Shown here: piece after piece, positions 1 through 5,791 of the stretch
Layout of the letters: each line of letters starts with the position of its first letter
Position numbering within the stretch: the stretch's first letter is position 1
DNA from: Candidatus Poseidoniales archaeon
GTDB lineage: Archaea; Thermoplasmatota; Poseidoniia; Poseidoniales; Thalassarchaeaceae
Length of the DNA: 7,730 bases
NCBI GenBank assembly: GCA_022447885.1
Contig: JAKUTA010000052.1
Span: 1 to 7,730 of the forward strand
Direction of reading: 5' to 3'
Translations under genes and position numbers: made by a program
Notes under the pieces: generated by a model
Told to the model about the DNA's origin: nothing
What the model saw: the letters and a program-made list of their open reading frames with translations, nothing else
The model's database searches: none

Positions 1-190
1 GTTCGATGTGTCGCTTGTAGAAGACGTCCCGCACAAGCCCGTTCGCCTTGCGTGCATGGAATTGGTCATCAGCGCAGGTGACTATGCCGGCTGCGTCCTG
101 TCCGCGGTGCTGGAGCACGAGCAGACCCTCGTAGAGATGAGGTGCGACCGTCGCCTCTTGGGTGCCGACGATGCCGATGATGCCGCACAT
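1..190 (-). CDS. purF: Amidophosphoribosyltransferase, N-terminal fragment (runs off left edge)
   Basis: This enzyme makes 5-phosphoribosylamine from PRPP and glutamine, the first committed step of purine synthesis in the cytoplasm. Only the first 63 codons are present; the gene continues past base 1. The product begins MCGIIGIVG, so after Met removal Cys2 would be the N-terminal nucleophile of a class II (Ntn) glutamine amidotransferase. The stretch LLVLQHRGQDAAGI (about residues 23-36) is typical of PurF; GlmS usually has a LEYRGYDSAGI-like sequence there. An in-frame ATG two codons upstream (194-196) would add Met-His ahead of Cys2 and spoil the nucleophile, so the start at 190 is preferred. 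It lies 70 bases downstream of L37e on the same strand, an association known from other euryarchaea. The PRPP-binding domain is outside the window. Confidence 0.93.
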   Translation of the reverse strand, partial: MCGIIGIVGTQEATVAPHLYEGLLVLQHRGQDAAGIVTCADDQFHARKANGLVRDVFYKRHIE

Positions 191-220
191 ATGCATCCCC
201 GCTCCGCCCGCACTGCCGTC

Positions 221-231
221 GGTATTTGGAC
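221..231 (-). promoter_or_regulatory. Possible TATA box for purF
   Basis: On the minus strand this reads TCCAAATACC, an AAATA-type core about 33 bases upstream of the purF start and inside the 70-base L37e-purF gap. It could give purF its own transcript with a very short leader, in addition to read-through from L37e. It is a weak match found by eye; no start-site data support it. Confidence 0.25.
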
Positions 232-260
232 ATTGGGCCAACCAATTGATTCAGCCAGCC

Positions 261-440
261 TCACGCTGGTGGCCGACGGTTGCGCTTGGCCCAGCGGAAT
301 CCTCGCAGACGAGCCGTCGCGCCGTAGCCGCAGGAGGCGCACTTGCGCTTCTGCTTGTGGTACGAGTGCCGACCACAGCGTCGGCAGCGGATGTGGGTGC
401 TCTTCTGGCGCTTGCCCATGCTCGGTGTTCCCTTGCTCAT
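261..440 (-). CDS. rpl37e: Large-subunit ribosomal protein L37e (eL37)
   Basis: A 59-residue basic zinc-ribbon protein of the large ribosomal subunit that binds 23S rRNA. It begins MSKGTPSMGKR and continues KSTHIRCRRCGRHSYH, which is close to the family signature. The zinc ligands are C19 and C22 (CRRC) and C34 and C37 (CASC), followed by GYG and an arginine-rich tail ending RRPPA. Its length is normal for the archaeal family. The ATG at 438-440 is preceded by a G-rich GGTGGGT stretch that could serve as ribosome binding site. It lies 76 bases downstream of a membrane-protein gene and 70 bases upstream of purF, all on the minus strand. In haloarchaea an LSm gene usually precedes L37e; here that place is taken by the unrelated membrane pair. 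Confidence 0.95.
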   Translation of the reverse strand: MSKGTPSMGKRQKSTHIRCRRCGRHSYHKQKRKCASCGYGATARLRGFRWAKRNRRPPA

Positions 441-516
441 GTACCCACCACTCCGCCAGAGGCAGCCCGGCGACCGGTGCGCCCATTATGAGCATTACCC
501 GGAGCATCGGTTCAAC

Positions 517-1038
517 TCATTCAGCTGAATCGTCGCCTTCAGCGGCGCTGAAGTCCTCTGAACTCAGTTCGAGGAGTGGGTCGTCCGCATGTCGTCTGCC
601 GCTCACCAGCGCCAGCAGCAGTCCGAAGCAGATCCCGAGTGCCAGCAAGCCTGCGCACTCGGCGACGAGCAATCTGAGCACGGTCGTGGAGAACTGCGAC
701 CAGACATCACCGACCACCCCCGGCAGCAGCATGCCGGCGTCTACCGCCCAGCCATAGACCAGCGCGGCGACGACGGTCGTCAGGAACATGCCGAGGGCCT
801 GTTCGGTGATGCGTGCCTGTCTGTGAGCGAAGGCCAATGTGAACATGAACAGCAAGCCCGTCGTAAGCATGAACGAGACGATCGCGGAGTGGAAGAAGCG
901 CATTCCGATATCGATGTCGGCGACCTCACCGCGCACCTCGAGGTGGATGTTGGCGACGAAGATGCACAGTATCAGGGTGAGCACGACCAACGCCAGCGTC
1001 TGCCAGTCACGCTTCGCATCCCCGTCCCTGGTGTTCAT
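517..1038 (-). CDS. Hypothetical membrane protein, about 4 TM segments
   Basis: I do not recognise this 173-residue protein. After a short charged N-terminus it shows four hydrophobic stretches, at about residues 13-31, 49-71, 82-105 and 118-146. An acidic tail follows (about 150-173, rich in Asp, Glu and Ser). Its ATG at 1036-1038 overlaps the TGA of the preceding 263-aa membrane gene (ATGA), so the two are probably translationally coupled and may form one complex. No catalytic motif or cysteine cluster is visible. The even TM number predicts that N- and C-termini face the same side, probably the cytoplasm given the charged ends. L37e follows 76 bases later on the same strand. The reading frame is trusted for its regular hydrophobic pattern and coupling; function is unknown. 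Confidence 0.75.
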   Translation of the reverse strand: MNTRDGDAKRDWQTLALVVLTLILCIFVANIHLEVRGEVADIDIGMRFFHSAIVSFMLTTGLLFMFTLAFAHRQARITEQALGMFLTTVVAALVYGWAVDAGMLLPGVVGDVWSQFSTTVLRLLVAECAGLLALGICFGLLLALVSGRRHADDPLLELSSEDFSAAEGDDSAE

Positions 1039-1826
1039 TCCTGCTCACCTCCTGAGTCACCGGCATGCTCCGCCAGGATCTCTCGTGCACGCGCCTGCTC
1101 GGATTCGCTCAGGGGCGCGACCGGTTCAGGAACCGGCATGTTGCGCTCACCGATCCACACCACCAGCACGAAGGTCAGCAACGCGCCTACGCCGCCGACG
1201 AGCAGGCCGAGCAGGTCTCCAAGAGCGCCCCACGAAGCGCTGCGCCAGAAGACCGGGTCGTCTTGTTCGGTGCCTTGGGCCAGCAGGAAGATGAGCAGTA
1301 TGAACGAGGTGATCGCGACGCCTCCCATCGCCAGCGCCTCACGCCAGCGACGGTCGCCCATCATGATGGTGAACGCCGCCGCGAATCCTCCGATGACGAC
1401 CAGCAGCGTCAGCAGGCTGGTCATGAGGTGCAGCCAGAATGGATTCGCCGTCCCGGAGATATCTGGTCGGTCGACGAACAGCAACCATCCGAACCAGGCT
1501 ATTCCACCGGCGAGGAGCAGGAATCCACCCTGCCTGACTCCCTCGGGCAGCGGAGCGAATGGTGTCGGTCCACCGAACAGTGCCAGCAGGCAGCCTACGG
1601 CGCACATCAGCGTCGGTCCGAGTAGCATGAGTCCCAGGTGCAGAATCTGACCTTCCTCGGTGGAGGCGATGTCCCAATCGTTGAGCAGCGGGGCCAGCAG
1701 GCAGCCGAGCAGCAGCACCCGCCCCACCCACTTGCGCCGGGAATCACGCGCCAGCATCAGGGCGACTCCCAGCGGAAAGAGAGCCAGTGGCAGCCAGAAG
1801 TGGACGAGCAGGGCTGTCTCAGGCAT
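1035..1826 (-). CDS. Hypothetical polytopic membrane protein, about 7 TM segments
   Basis: I do not recognise this 263-residue protein. Hydrophobic segments lie at about residues 5-26, 35-49, 61-85, 99-118, 130-156, 164-183 and 199-225. A proline-rich linker and a charged C-terminal helix follow (PVPEPVAPLSESEQARAREI, 231-250). With seven segments the ends would lie on opposite sides. Conspicuous residues include LLNDWD (47-52), FVDRPD (117-122) and TFVLVVWIGERN (218-229). The multi-pass layout vaguely resembles cytochrome c oxidase assembly or subunit III-like proteins, but no His ligands support that and I do not claim it. The start MPETALLVHFW was chosen because the 51 upstream in-frame residues are hydrophilic and lie in the divergent promoter region. 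Its stop overlaps the next gene by ATGA. Confidence 0.75.
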   Translation of the reverse strand: MPETALLVHFWLPLALFPLGVALMLARDSRRKWVGRVLLLGCLLAPLLNDWDIASTEEGQILHLGLMLLGPTLMCAVGCLLALFGGPTPFAPLPEGVRQGGFLLLAGGIAWFGWLLFVDRPDISGTANPFWLHLMTSLLTLLVVIGGFAAAFTIMMGDRRWREALAMGGVAITSFILLIFLLAQGTEQDDPVFWRSASWGALGDLLGLLVGGVGALLTFVLVVWIGERNMPVPEPVAPLSESEQARAREILAEHAGDSGGEQE

Positions 1827-1981
1827 CACCGCAATCGAACACGATGCGGGGCCAGTGGGCCTTAGAAGTTCGGAGTCCCCAACGACACAGTACGAGCGGG
1901 TGGACCCTCCGAAGTCCACGACATGCTCAAATAGGGGCCGTCGGTCGAAGCCTCGCCCATAGGGCGATGGAGATTGCAACG
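1827..1981. promoter_or_regulatory. Divergent intergenic region between the membrane pair and the L44e operon
   Basis: This 155-base gap separates two outward-facing operons and must carry both promoters. For the plus strand, GCTCAAATAGG at about 1925-1935 is the best TATA-like element, about 47-57 bases before the L44e start. For the minus strand, only a weak CTTCTAAGG-like stretch around 1858-1866 is seen. A perfect hairpin at 1900-1919 abuts the plus-strand TATA candidate. A 7-base inverted repeat, TTCGGAG (1869-1875) with CTCCGAA (1907-1913), could form a competing structure. Confidence 0.45.
1900..1919. repeat. Perfect 6-bp inverted repeat (hairpin or operator candidate)
   Basis: GTGGAC (1900-1905) and GTCCAC (1914-1919) are exact reverse complements with an 8-base spacer. 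The element sits just upstream of the TATA-like sequence at about 1925-1935, where a dimeric transcription regulator could bind, and within the divergent promoter region. There is no T-run, so it is not an obvious terminator. Confidence 0.35.
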
Positions 1982-2275
1982 ATGGTCAAGATGCCTCGTC
2001 AGGTGATGCGCTACAGCCCCGCGGCTGGCAAGCACACCCTGCACACCGTCGAGCGGGTGAAGAAGAGGAAGGCGAGCGAGCTCAAGTGGGGCCAGCGCAG
2101 GTTCCGCAGGGTCACCGCAGGTTACCGCGGATTCCCGCGTCCCAAGCCCGCCGACTCGAAACGAAGTGTCGACGGCACCAAGCGCATCAATCTCATCTAC
2201 CGCTGCACCGAGACTGGCAAGGCCCATGTTCCCAAAGGGAAGCGGGCGAAGAAGTTCGAACTCGTTGACAAGTGA
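1982..2275 (+). CDS. rpl44e: Large-subunit ribosomal protein L44e (eL42), zinc cysteines mostly lost
   Basis: A 97-residue large-subunit ribosomal protein located near the E site. The core is highly typical: VERVKKRKASEL, WGQRRFRRVTAGY (36-48), GFPRPKPA (50-57), and KGKRAKKFELVDK at the C-terminus. The family usually carries a zinc ribbon with CPxC near the N-terminus and CxxC near residue 75. Here these read YSPAAGKH (Ser12 and Ala15 replace Cys) and CTETGKAH (Cys75 kept, Thr78 replaces Cys), so zinc binding is probably lost. The start at 1982 (MVKMPRQ) is chosen for family length and a GGAG at 1969-1972. MPRQ at 1991 or MEIAT at 1967 are in-frame alternatives. It is the first gene of a conserved archaeal translation operon; S27e begins 14 bases after its stop. 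Confidence 0.93.
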   Translation: MVKMPRQVMRYSPAAGKHTLHTVERVKKRKASELKWGQRRFRRVTAGYRGFPRPKPADSKRSVDGTKRINLIYRCTETGKAHVPKGKRAKKFELVDK

Positions 2276-2280
2276 AGGAG
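2276..2280 (+). promoter_or_regulatory. Ribosome binding site of rps27e
   Basis: AGGAG immediately follows the L44e stop codon, nine bases before the ATG at 2290. It supports the start MSEERKF rather than the upstream in-frame ATG at 2272, which would overlap the end of L44e. Confidence 0.6.
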
Positions 2281-2289
2281 CACGACCAG

Positions 2290-2466
2290 ATGAGCGAAGA
2301 GCGCAAGTTCCACCGTGTCGAGTGCCGTGACTGTGGCAGCGAGCAGATCCTGTTCGTTCGTGCCTGCACGAAGATATCCTGTATCGTCTGTGGCGCCACA
2401 TTGGCTCGACCGGCTGGAGGAAAGGCGGTTTTGGTGAGCGCCAACGTCCTCGAGACCCTAGAGTGA
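2290..2466 (+). CDS. rps27e: Small-subunit ribosomal protein S27e (eS27)
   Basis: A 58-residue zinc-ribbon protein of the small ribosomal subunit. The zinc ligands are C12 and C15 (CRDC) and C31 and C34 (CIVC). Between them is EQILFVRACTKI, and the family hallmark GATLARPAGGKA follows. It ends VLETLE, like other archaeal S27e proteins. An extra cysteine, C26, occupies a place where serine is common and is not a zinc ligand. Its zinc ribbon is complete, unlike that of L44e just upstream. It is preceded by a clear AGGAG site and followed 15 bases later by aIF2-alpha. Confidence 0.96.
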   Translation: MSEERKFHRVECRDCGSEQILFVRACTKISCIVCGATLARPAGGKAVLVSANVLETLE

Positions 2467-2481
2467 ACAGGTGCTGTCAGG

Positions 2482-3264
2482 ATGGGCTCGAAGTCGGAAT
2501 GGCCCCAAGAGGGTGAACTGGTCGTCTGCACGGTGAAGAGCGTCGTGCAGAATGGAGCCTACCTGACCCTCGTTGGCTACAACCGCGAGGGCTTCGTGTT
2601 CATCGGCGAGATCGCCGCTGGCTGGGTGAAGAACATCCGCGGCCACGTCCGCGTCGGCCAGCGGGTGGTCGGCAAGGTCACCAGGGTGCGCAAGGACCGC
2701 AAGAGCGTCGACCTGTCGCTCAAGGCGGTCAACGATGAGCGTCGCCGTGGAGCGTTGAAGGCGTGGAAGAACGAGAACCGCGCCCGCCAGTTGCTCAAGA
2801 TCACCGGCGAGCGCTCAGGTTGGGAAGAGGGCAGAGCCGACAAGATGGGCTCCGAACTGACCGAAGCGTTCGGGACCCTCTACGGCGCCTTCGAAGAGGT
2901 TGTCATCGATCCCGAAGCGCTGCAGCAGATGGGCTACGAAGGAGACTGGATCGCACTGTTCGTCGAACTCGCGTTGGAGAACATCGTCCCGCCATTCGTC
3001 GCTCTGCGCGGTCATCTGGAGATCGTGGTCCCCAACGAAGCGGGCATCGAGGTCATCAGCAGAGTGCTGGCAACCGCAGAGGAGAATGGCTCCGCGGGCG
3101 AGGGGGTGGAGGTGACCTGCCACTACGATGGCGCTCCACACTACCGGGTCGAGATCCGCGCACCGGACTACAAGTCGGCCGAGGCCGCTTGGAACGCGGT
3201 CGAACAGGCTGTCCTGCCGGCGGTGGAGTCGGCTGGAGGCTCGGCCAGCGCGGAACGCTCCTAG
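2482..3264 (+). CDS. eif2a: Translation initiation factor aIF2 alpha subunit
   Basis: The alpha subunit of the heterotrimeric aIF2, which brings initiator Met-tRNA to the small subunit. Its 260 residues match the usual archaeal length. The S1 RNA-binding (OB) domain covers about residues 11-82, from GELVVCTVKSVVQNGAYLTL to RKSVDLSLKAV, with the typical EGFVFIGEIAAGWVKNIR in between. A helical middle domain (about 85-170) and an alpha-beta C-terminal domain that contacts the gamma subunit (about 172-245) follow. Aligned by eye, the residue matching the eukaryotic phosphoserine 51 is Ala45, so eukaryote-type regulation by phosphorylation there is not expected. The last 12 residues (AGGSASAERS) look disordered. 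Only a weak AGGTG precedes the ATG, so translation may be coupled to S27e. Confidence 0.96.
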   Translation: MGSKSEWPQEGELVVCTVKSVVQNGAYLTLVGYNREGFVFIGEIAAGWVKNIRGHVRVGQRVVGKVTRVRKDRKSVDLSLKAVNDERRRGALKAWKNENRARQLLKITGERSGWEEGRADKMGSELTEAFGTLYGAFEEVVIDPEALQQMGYEGDWIALFVELALENIVPPFVALRGHLEIVVPNEAGIEVISRVLATAEENGSAGEGVEVTCHYDGAPHYRVEIRAPDYKSAEAAWNAVEQAVLPAVESAGGSASAERS

Positions 3265-3370
3265 TCTCCTCCCGGCAGAACGTCAACCCCTTCGCGATGG
3301 TCTCTGTGGGATTCGATGACAGGTAAGCGCAAAGAACCTCAAATGCAGGGAGCAGAGCAGAGGTGACCAC
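3265..3370 (+). promoter_or_regulatory. 106-base gap before nop10, possible internal promoter
   Basis: The stop of aIF2-alpha is followed by a pyrimidine-rich TCTCCTCCC. An AT-rich CCTCAAATGC stretch at about 3338-3347 shares CTCAAAT with the candidate TATA element upstream of L44e. It lies 24-33 bases before the Nop10 ATG, which would fit a nearly leaderless start. However, a strong Shine-Dalgarno is also present, so read-through from upstream is equally likely. No ORF is credible here. Confidence 0.25.
3359..3366 (+). promoter_or_regulatory. Strong Shine-Dalgarno of nop10
   Basis: AGAGGTGA is a near-complete complement of the archaeal 16S rRNA tail and ends four bases before the ATG at 3371. 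It is the best ribosome binding site in the window and fixes the Nop10 start at MARSRLQRC. Confidence 0.65.
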
Positions 3371-3622
3371 ATGGCTCGTTCGCGACTCCAACGCTGCACC
3401 TCCTGCGGTACCTATGGACTATCCACCACCTGCTCCCGCTGTGGGGCGCCGGCTAAGGCGGCCGCCCCCCTGCGCTATTCTCCCGAGGACACGCAGGCTG
3501 AACGTCGGCGGCAGTTCCAGGATGTCACCGCTGCCGAGTGGGCGCAGTCCCTACCCGTTCCGACACCGAAGGGGTCAAAGACGGTCGTCGAAGGGGCCGC
3601 AGAGTCGGAGGAAGAGGAATGA
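3371..3622 (+). CDS. nop10: H/ACA RNP protein Nop10, with acidic C-terminal extension
   Basis: Nop10 is the small scaffold of H/ACA ribonucleoproteins. It binds the pseudouridine synthase Cbf5 and is needed for guided rRNA pseudouridylation. The N-terminal zinc ribbon shows C9 and C12 (CTSC) and C21 and C24 (CSRC). It is followed by the Cbf5-binding linker PLRYSPED (33-40), nearly identical to other Nop10 proteins, and a short helix ERRRQFQD. Archaeal Nop10 is usually about 55-60 residues; this one has 83. The extra tail is proline-containing and ends in a run of acidic residues (EGAAESEEEE, 74-83). Its TGA overlaps the ATG of the PAC2 gene by ATGA. The Nop10-PAC2 pair at the end of the L44e-S27e-aIF2alpha string is a known archaeal arrangement. 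Confidence 0.93.
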   Translation: MARSRLQRCTSCGTYGLSTTCSRCGAPAKAAAPLRYSPEDTQAERRRQFQDVTAAEWAQSLPVPTPKGSKTVVEGAAESEEEE

Positions 3623-4392
3623 GCAGAGTGAGGCTCCTGTGGGAGGATGGGGATGAGTCCCTGCCCGAACATCACTACCTGCTAGAGGCGGTTCCAGGAG
3701 TAGGAAACGTGGGCAAGTTGGTGCTCGATACCTTGGTGAACACACACCCCAGCCGCACCGTGCTACGCATTCTCCACCCAGACCTCCCGCCACACGCCAC
3801 CCTGAACGACGCGGGATTGCTGGAACCCCCGTGCATGACCGTCAGCGCCGTCGATCTTCCTTCCGGGGAGACTGTTCTCGTGCTCACCGCCAACTTCCAG
3901 CCGTTGAGCCCGGCGGGCCAGTATGAGGTGGCCACGGCCGTTCTCGAACTGTGCTCCGATGCCGGCACGGGGTTGCTGCTGATCCTCGCCGGTCTGGCCG
4001 CCGAAGTCGGACAGGAGTCTGTCTACCTGGTCTGCTCGAGCGTAGCTGACAAGGAGGCGATGGAAGCGCGTGGACTCGAGGTGAGCAGCGAGCACCCATC
4101 AGCCGGAATCATCGGGCTGACCGGCCTGCTCGCATCGCTCGCACCCATCCACAAAGTTCCGAGCGCGTGCGTAGTCGCTGAGACCGCTGGAACCAGTGTC
4201 GACGTCGTAGCAGGGGACCGGCTGGCGAAGTGGATCGAGGAGTCGCTCGACTTGAGGCTCGGGCTGGAGATCGACTCGACCGAGTCAACCGCCGAGAAGT
4301 TGCGCGAGTTCTTCGAACTCGATGAGATCGCTGAGATAGACATCGGCCTCGGTAACAGCGTCGAAGGCGACTCCGAGGCATTCTACGCCTGA
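3619..4392 (+). CDS. PAC2-family proteasome assembly chaperone with C-terminal HbYX-type tail
   Basis: This 257-residue protein belongs to the PAC2 family (archaeal PbaA/PbaB, eukaryotic PAC1/PAC2), which helps assemble or activate the 20S proteasome. The signature GVGNVGKLVLDTLV (27-40) is followed by the beta-strand core LVLTANFQPLSPAGQYEVATAV (87-108). LLLILAGLA (119-127) and SAGIIGLTGLLASLA (161-175) complete the typical pattern. The C-terminus ends F255-Y256-A257, a hydrophobic-Tyr-any (HbYX) tail like those that dock proteasome regulators into pockets of the alpha ring. The start at 3619 is chosen because it overlaps the Nop10 stop (ATGA), sits behind a GAGGAAGAGG purine run, and gives family length. 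An upstream frame extension lies inside nop10. The region about 205-255 is charged and probably helical or flexible, displaying the tail. Confidence 0.9.
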   Translation: MSRVRLLWEDGDESLPEHHYLLEAVPGVGNVGKLVLDTLVNTHPSRTVLRILHPDLPPHATLNDAGLLEPPCMTVSAVDLPSGETVLVLTANFQPLSPAGQYEVATAVLELCSDAGTGLLLILAGLAAEVGQESVYLVCSSVADKEAMEARGLEVSSEHPSAGIIGLTGLLASLAPIHKVPSACVVAETAGTSVDVVAGDRLAKWIEESLDLRLGLEIDSTESTAEKLREFFELDEIAEIDIGLGNSVEGDSEAFYA

Positions 4393-4466
4393 CGAGTTGT
4401 GCTCGCGGCCGTACGCCGACAGCGAACTGTTGATGCGATGTACCGCCTGAGGAGAGCGGGTAGCAC
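4393..4466 (+). promoter_or_regulatory. Short gap with ribosome binding site of the permease
   Basis: This 74-base gap holds a small CGAG-TTGTG-CTCG stem just after the PAC2 stop and a GAGGAGAG purine run at about 4448-4455, about 11 bases before the ATG at 4467. I see no convincing TATA box, so the permease may be the last gene of the L44e transcript or have a weak promoter. Confidence 0.35.
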
Positions 4467-5519
4467 ATGTCAGGGAAGGGTGGCTTCCGCAGTCTGAAGT
4501 TGAGCACCATATCGCACATCGCGATCATCCTGTTCATCTCCGTGCTGGCGTTGATCCATCTCAAGTCGGTCATCCAGCCGTTCGTTGTGGCCGTACTGCT
4601 GTTCCTGCTCATCCGACCTGCCGCCAAATGGTTCGAGGCGCGCTACGGCCATCCCGTCGCCGCCTACGGGATGCTCGTGTTCACGGTCGTCGTCGTGCTG
4701 TTCTTCGTCTCCATCCTGCTCTACGCCAACATGCAGACATTCACCGATGAAGTGCCTGAATTGAACACCAAGCTGCATGAGCGCATTGCGTGGTTGGAGA
4801 GCATCACGCTGTTCGGGTACTCATTCGACACCAGCGCGATCACGGACCAGATCACGGTGGGTGCGATCGAGTCGTTCGCCTCAGGCCTGCTCGGTTCGCT
4901 GGCGAGTTTCACCGTGTTCGCGCTCACCGCGCTCATCTTCCTGCTGTTCATCATCCTCGAGGCTGAGACGCTTCCCGGACGCCTCAAGGCCGCTTACCCG
5001 GATGAGATGGAGCGCGTCCTGGGAATCGCTGCCAACTCTGGTGAGGGAATCAACACCTACGTCATCACCCGTGCGACCGTGGCACTCGGCCAGGCAGTGA
5101 GCTGCGGAGCACTGCTCTACCTGTTCGGCATCCCCGGTTGGTTCCTGTGGGCGTGCATCACATTCGTGATGGACTTCATCCCCTACATCGGCGGCCTGAT
5201 CGCCACCGTCCCTCCGATCCTGCTCGGATTCATCGTCCTCGAACCGATGAGCGCTCTGTTACTGCTCGCCATCTTGATCGCCAACCAACAGCTCTGGGGA
5301 GGCATCATCGAGCCGCAACTATCCGGTCAGCGCCTCAATATCTCGCCGATAGTGCTGCTGCTGGTGGTCGCCTTCTGGGGCTGGGCCTGGGGGCTCATGG
5401 GGATGGTGCTCGGGGTGCCGTTGGCCGTCATCATGAAGATAGTTCTCGAGAGCGATCCGCGGACCAAGCCAATCGCCCTGCTGCTGCCCAGCCACCCGCA
5501 GAGCAGCGAAGAGGAGTGA
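4467..5519 (+). CDS. AI-2E/PerM-family membrane permease
   Basis: A 350-residue integral membrane protein of the AI-2E transporter family (PF01594; relatives include TqsA and PerM). Members are linked to export of small molecules or Na+/H+ antiport, but the family name does not prove the substrate. Family features: early TM segments at about 15-33, 36-50 and 68-87; a soluble segment with amphipathic helix (about 88-140); TM at about 145-165; and the hallmark FIPYIGG (237-243) after a GIPGWFLWACITFVMD helix. The closing glycine/tryptophan-rich segment FWGWAWGLMGMVLGVPLAVIMK (303-324) is also typical. The last 20 residues are polar and end SSEEE. It converges on the ubiquitin-like gene with only five bases between stop codons. 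An autoinducer role is not implied. Confidence 0.88.
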   Translation: MSGKGGFRSLKLSTISHIAIILFISVLALIHLKSVIQPFVVAVLLFLLIRPAAKWFEARYGHPVAAYGMLVFTVVVVLFFVSILLYANMQTFTDEVPELNTKLHERIAWLESITLFGYSFDTSAITDQITVGAIESFASGLLGSLASFTVFALTALIFLLFIILEAETLPGRLKAAYPDEMERVLGIAANSGEGINTYVITRATVALGQAVSCGALLYLFGIPGWFLWACITFVMDFIPYIGGLIATVPPILLGFIVLEPMSALLLLAILIANQQLWGGIIEPQLSGQRLNISPIVLLLVVAFWGWAWGLMGMVLGVPLAVIMKIVLESDPRTKPIALLLPSHPQSSEEE

Positions 5520-5524
5520 GATCT

Positions 5525-5725
5525 TCATCCGCCTGATGACACGACGATCAGTTCGATGCTGATGTCAGCGGTGATGCGGCTGTCGTGAGGCACGATTACG
5601 CCCTCGTGGATCGCCAGCACGGTGCTCGGCGGTACGTCGAGAATTCCGAGAACATCTCGGATGGTCGCTCCCCCGTCGACCTCGACGGAATGCTCCTCGC
5701 CCTCGTGGGTGACCTCGACCTGCAT
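5525..5725 (-). CDS. Ubiquitin-like small modifier / sulfur-carrier protein (MoaD-ThiS-SAMP type)
   Basis: This 66-residue protein has the expected size and pattern of a beta-grasp sulfur carrier or archaeal small modifier. Strand 1 is MQVEVTHEGEEHSVEV. The helix region is TIRDVLGILDVP, followed by STVLAIHEGVIVPHDSRI. The last strand SIELIVVSSGG ends exactly in Gly65-Gly66. A C-terminal diglycine is where an E1-like enzyme adenylates such proteins for thiocarboxylate formation (tRNA thiolation, thiamine or molybdopterin synthesis) or for protein conjugation. The sequence cannot say which, and no E1 gene is in the window. An upstream in-frame ATG at 5746 would add MCDTVRP; the start at 5725 is chosen because MQVEV opens the first strand directly. 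The stop lies five bases from the convergent permease stop. Confidence 0.82.
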   Translation of the reverse strand: MQVEVTHEGEEHSVEVDGGATIRDVLGILDVPPSTVLAIHEGVIVPHDSRITADISIELIVVSSGG

Positions 5726-5754
5726 TGGCCTAACCGTATCGCACACAGGTAATC

Positions 5755-5766
5755 ATGCTTATCAGA
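5755..5766. promoter_or_regulatory. Possible shared, divergent TATA region
   Basis: The stretch TGCTTATCAGAA lies about 30-38 bases before the start of the ubiquitin-like gene on the minus strand (read TTCTGATAAGCA) and about 26-37 bases before the mature tRNA-Ser 5' end on the plus strand. Both spacings fit archaeal TATA placement. It could serve both directions, but the match is loose. Confidence 0.3.
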
Positions 5767-5791
5767 AGTGAGTGAGTCGAGCGGTCCGCCA

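Noticed and set aside
82..507. Minus-strand open frame of 141 codons across L37e and the start of purF
   Set aside because: It overlaps the unmistakable L37e and PurF coding sequences in another frame and resembles nothing.
589..1650. Long plus-strand open frame (353 codons) opposite the two membrane genes
   Set aside because: Its translation is rich in Arg, Gln, His and Ser with no coherent fold, while the minus-strand frames give clean TM patterns and an ATGA overlap. It is an antisense shadow of GC-rich codons.
2763..3326. Arg-rich plus-strand open frame within aIF2-alpha
   Set aside because: It is an out-of-frame shadow of the initiation factor gene, with a composition (Arg, Gly, Ser) typical of frame-shifted GC-rich DNA.
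4467..5519. Reading the AI-2E-family permease as evidence of quorum sensing
   Set aside because: The family name comes from a few bacterial members; most relatives have other or unknown substrates and nothing nearby makes or senses AI-2.
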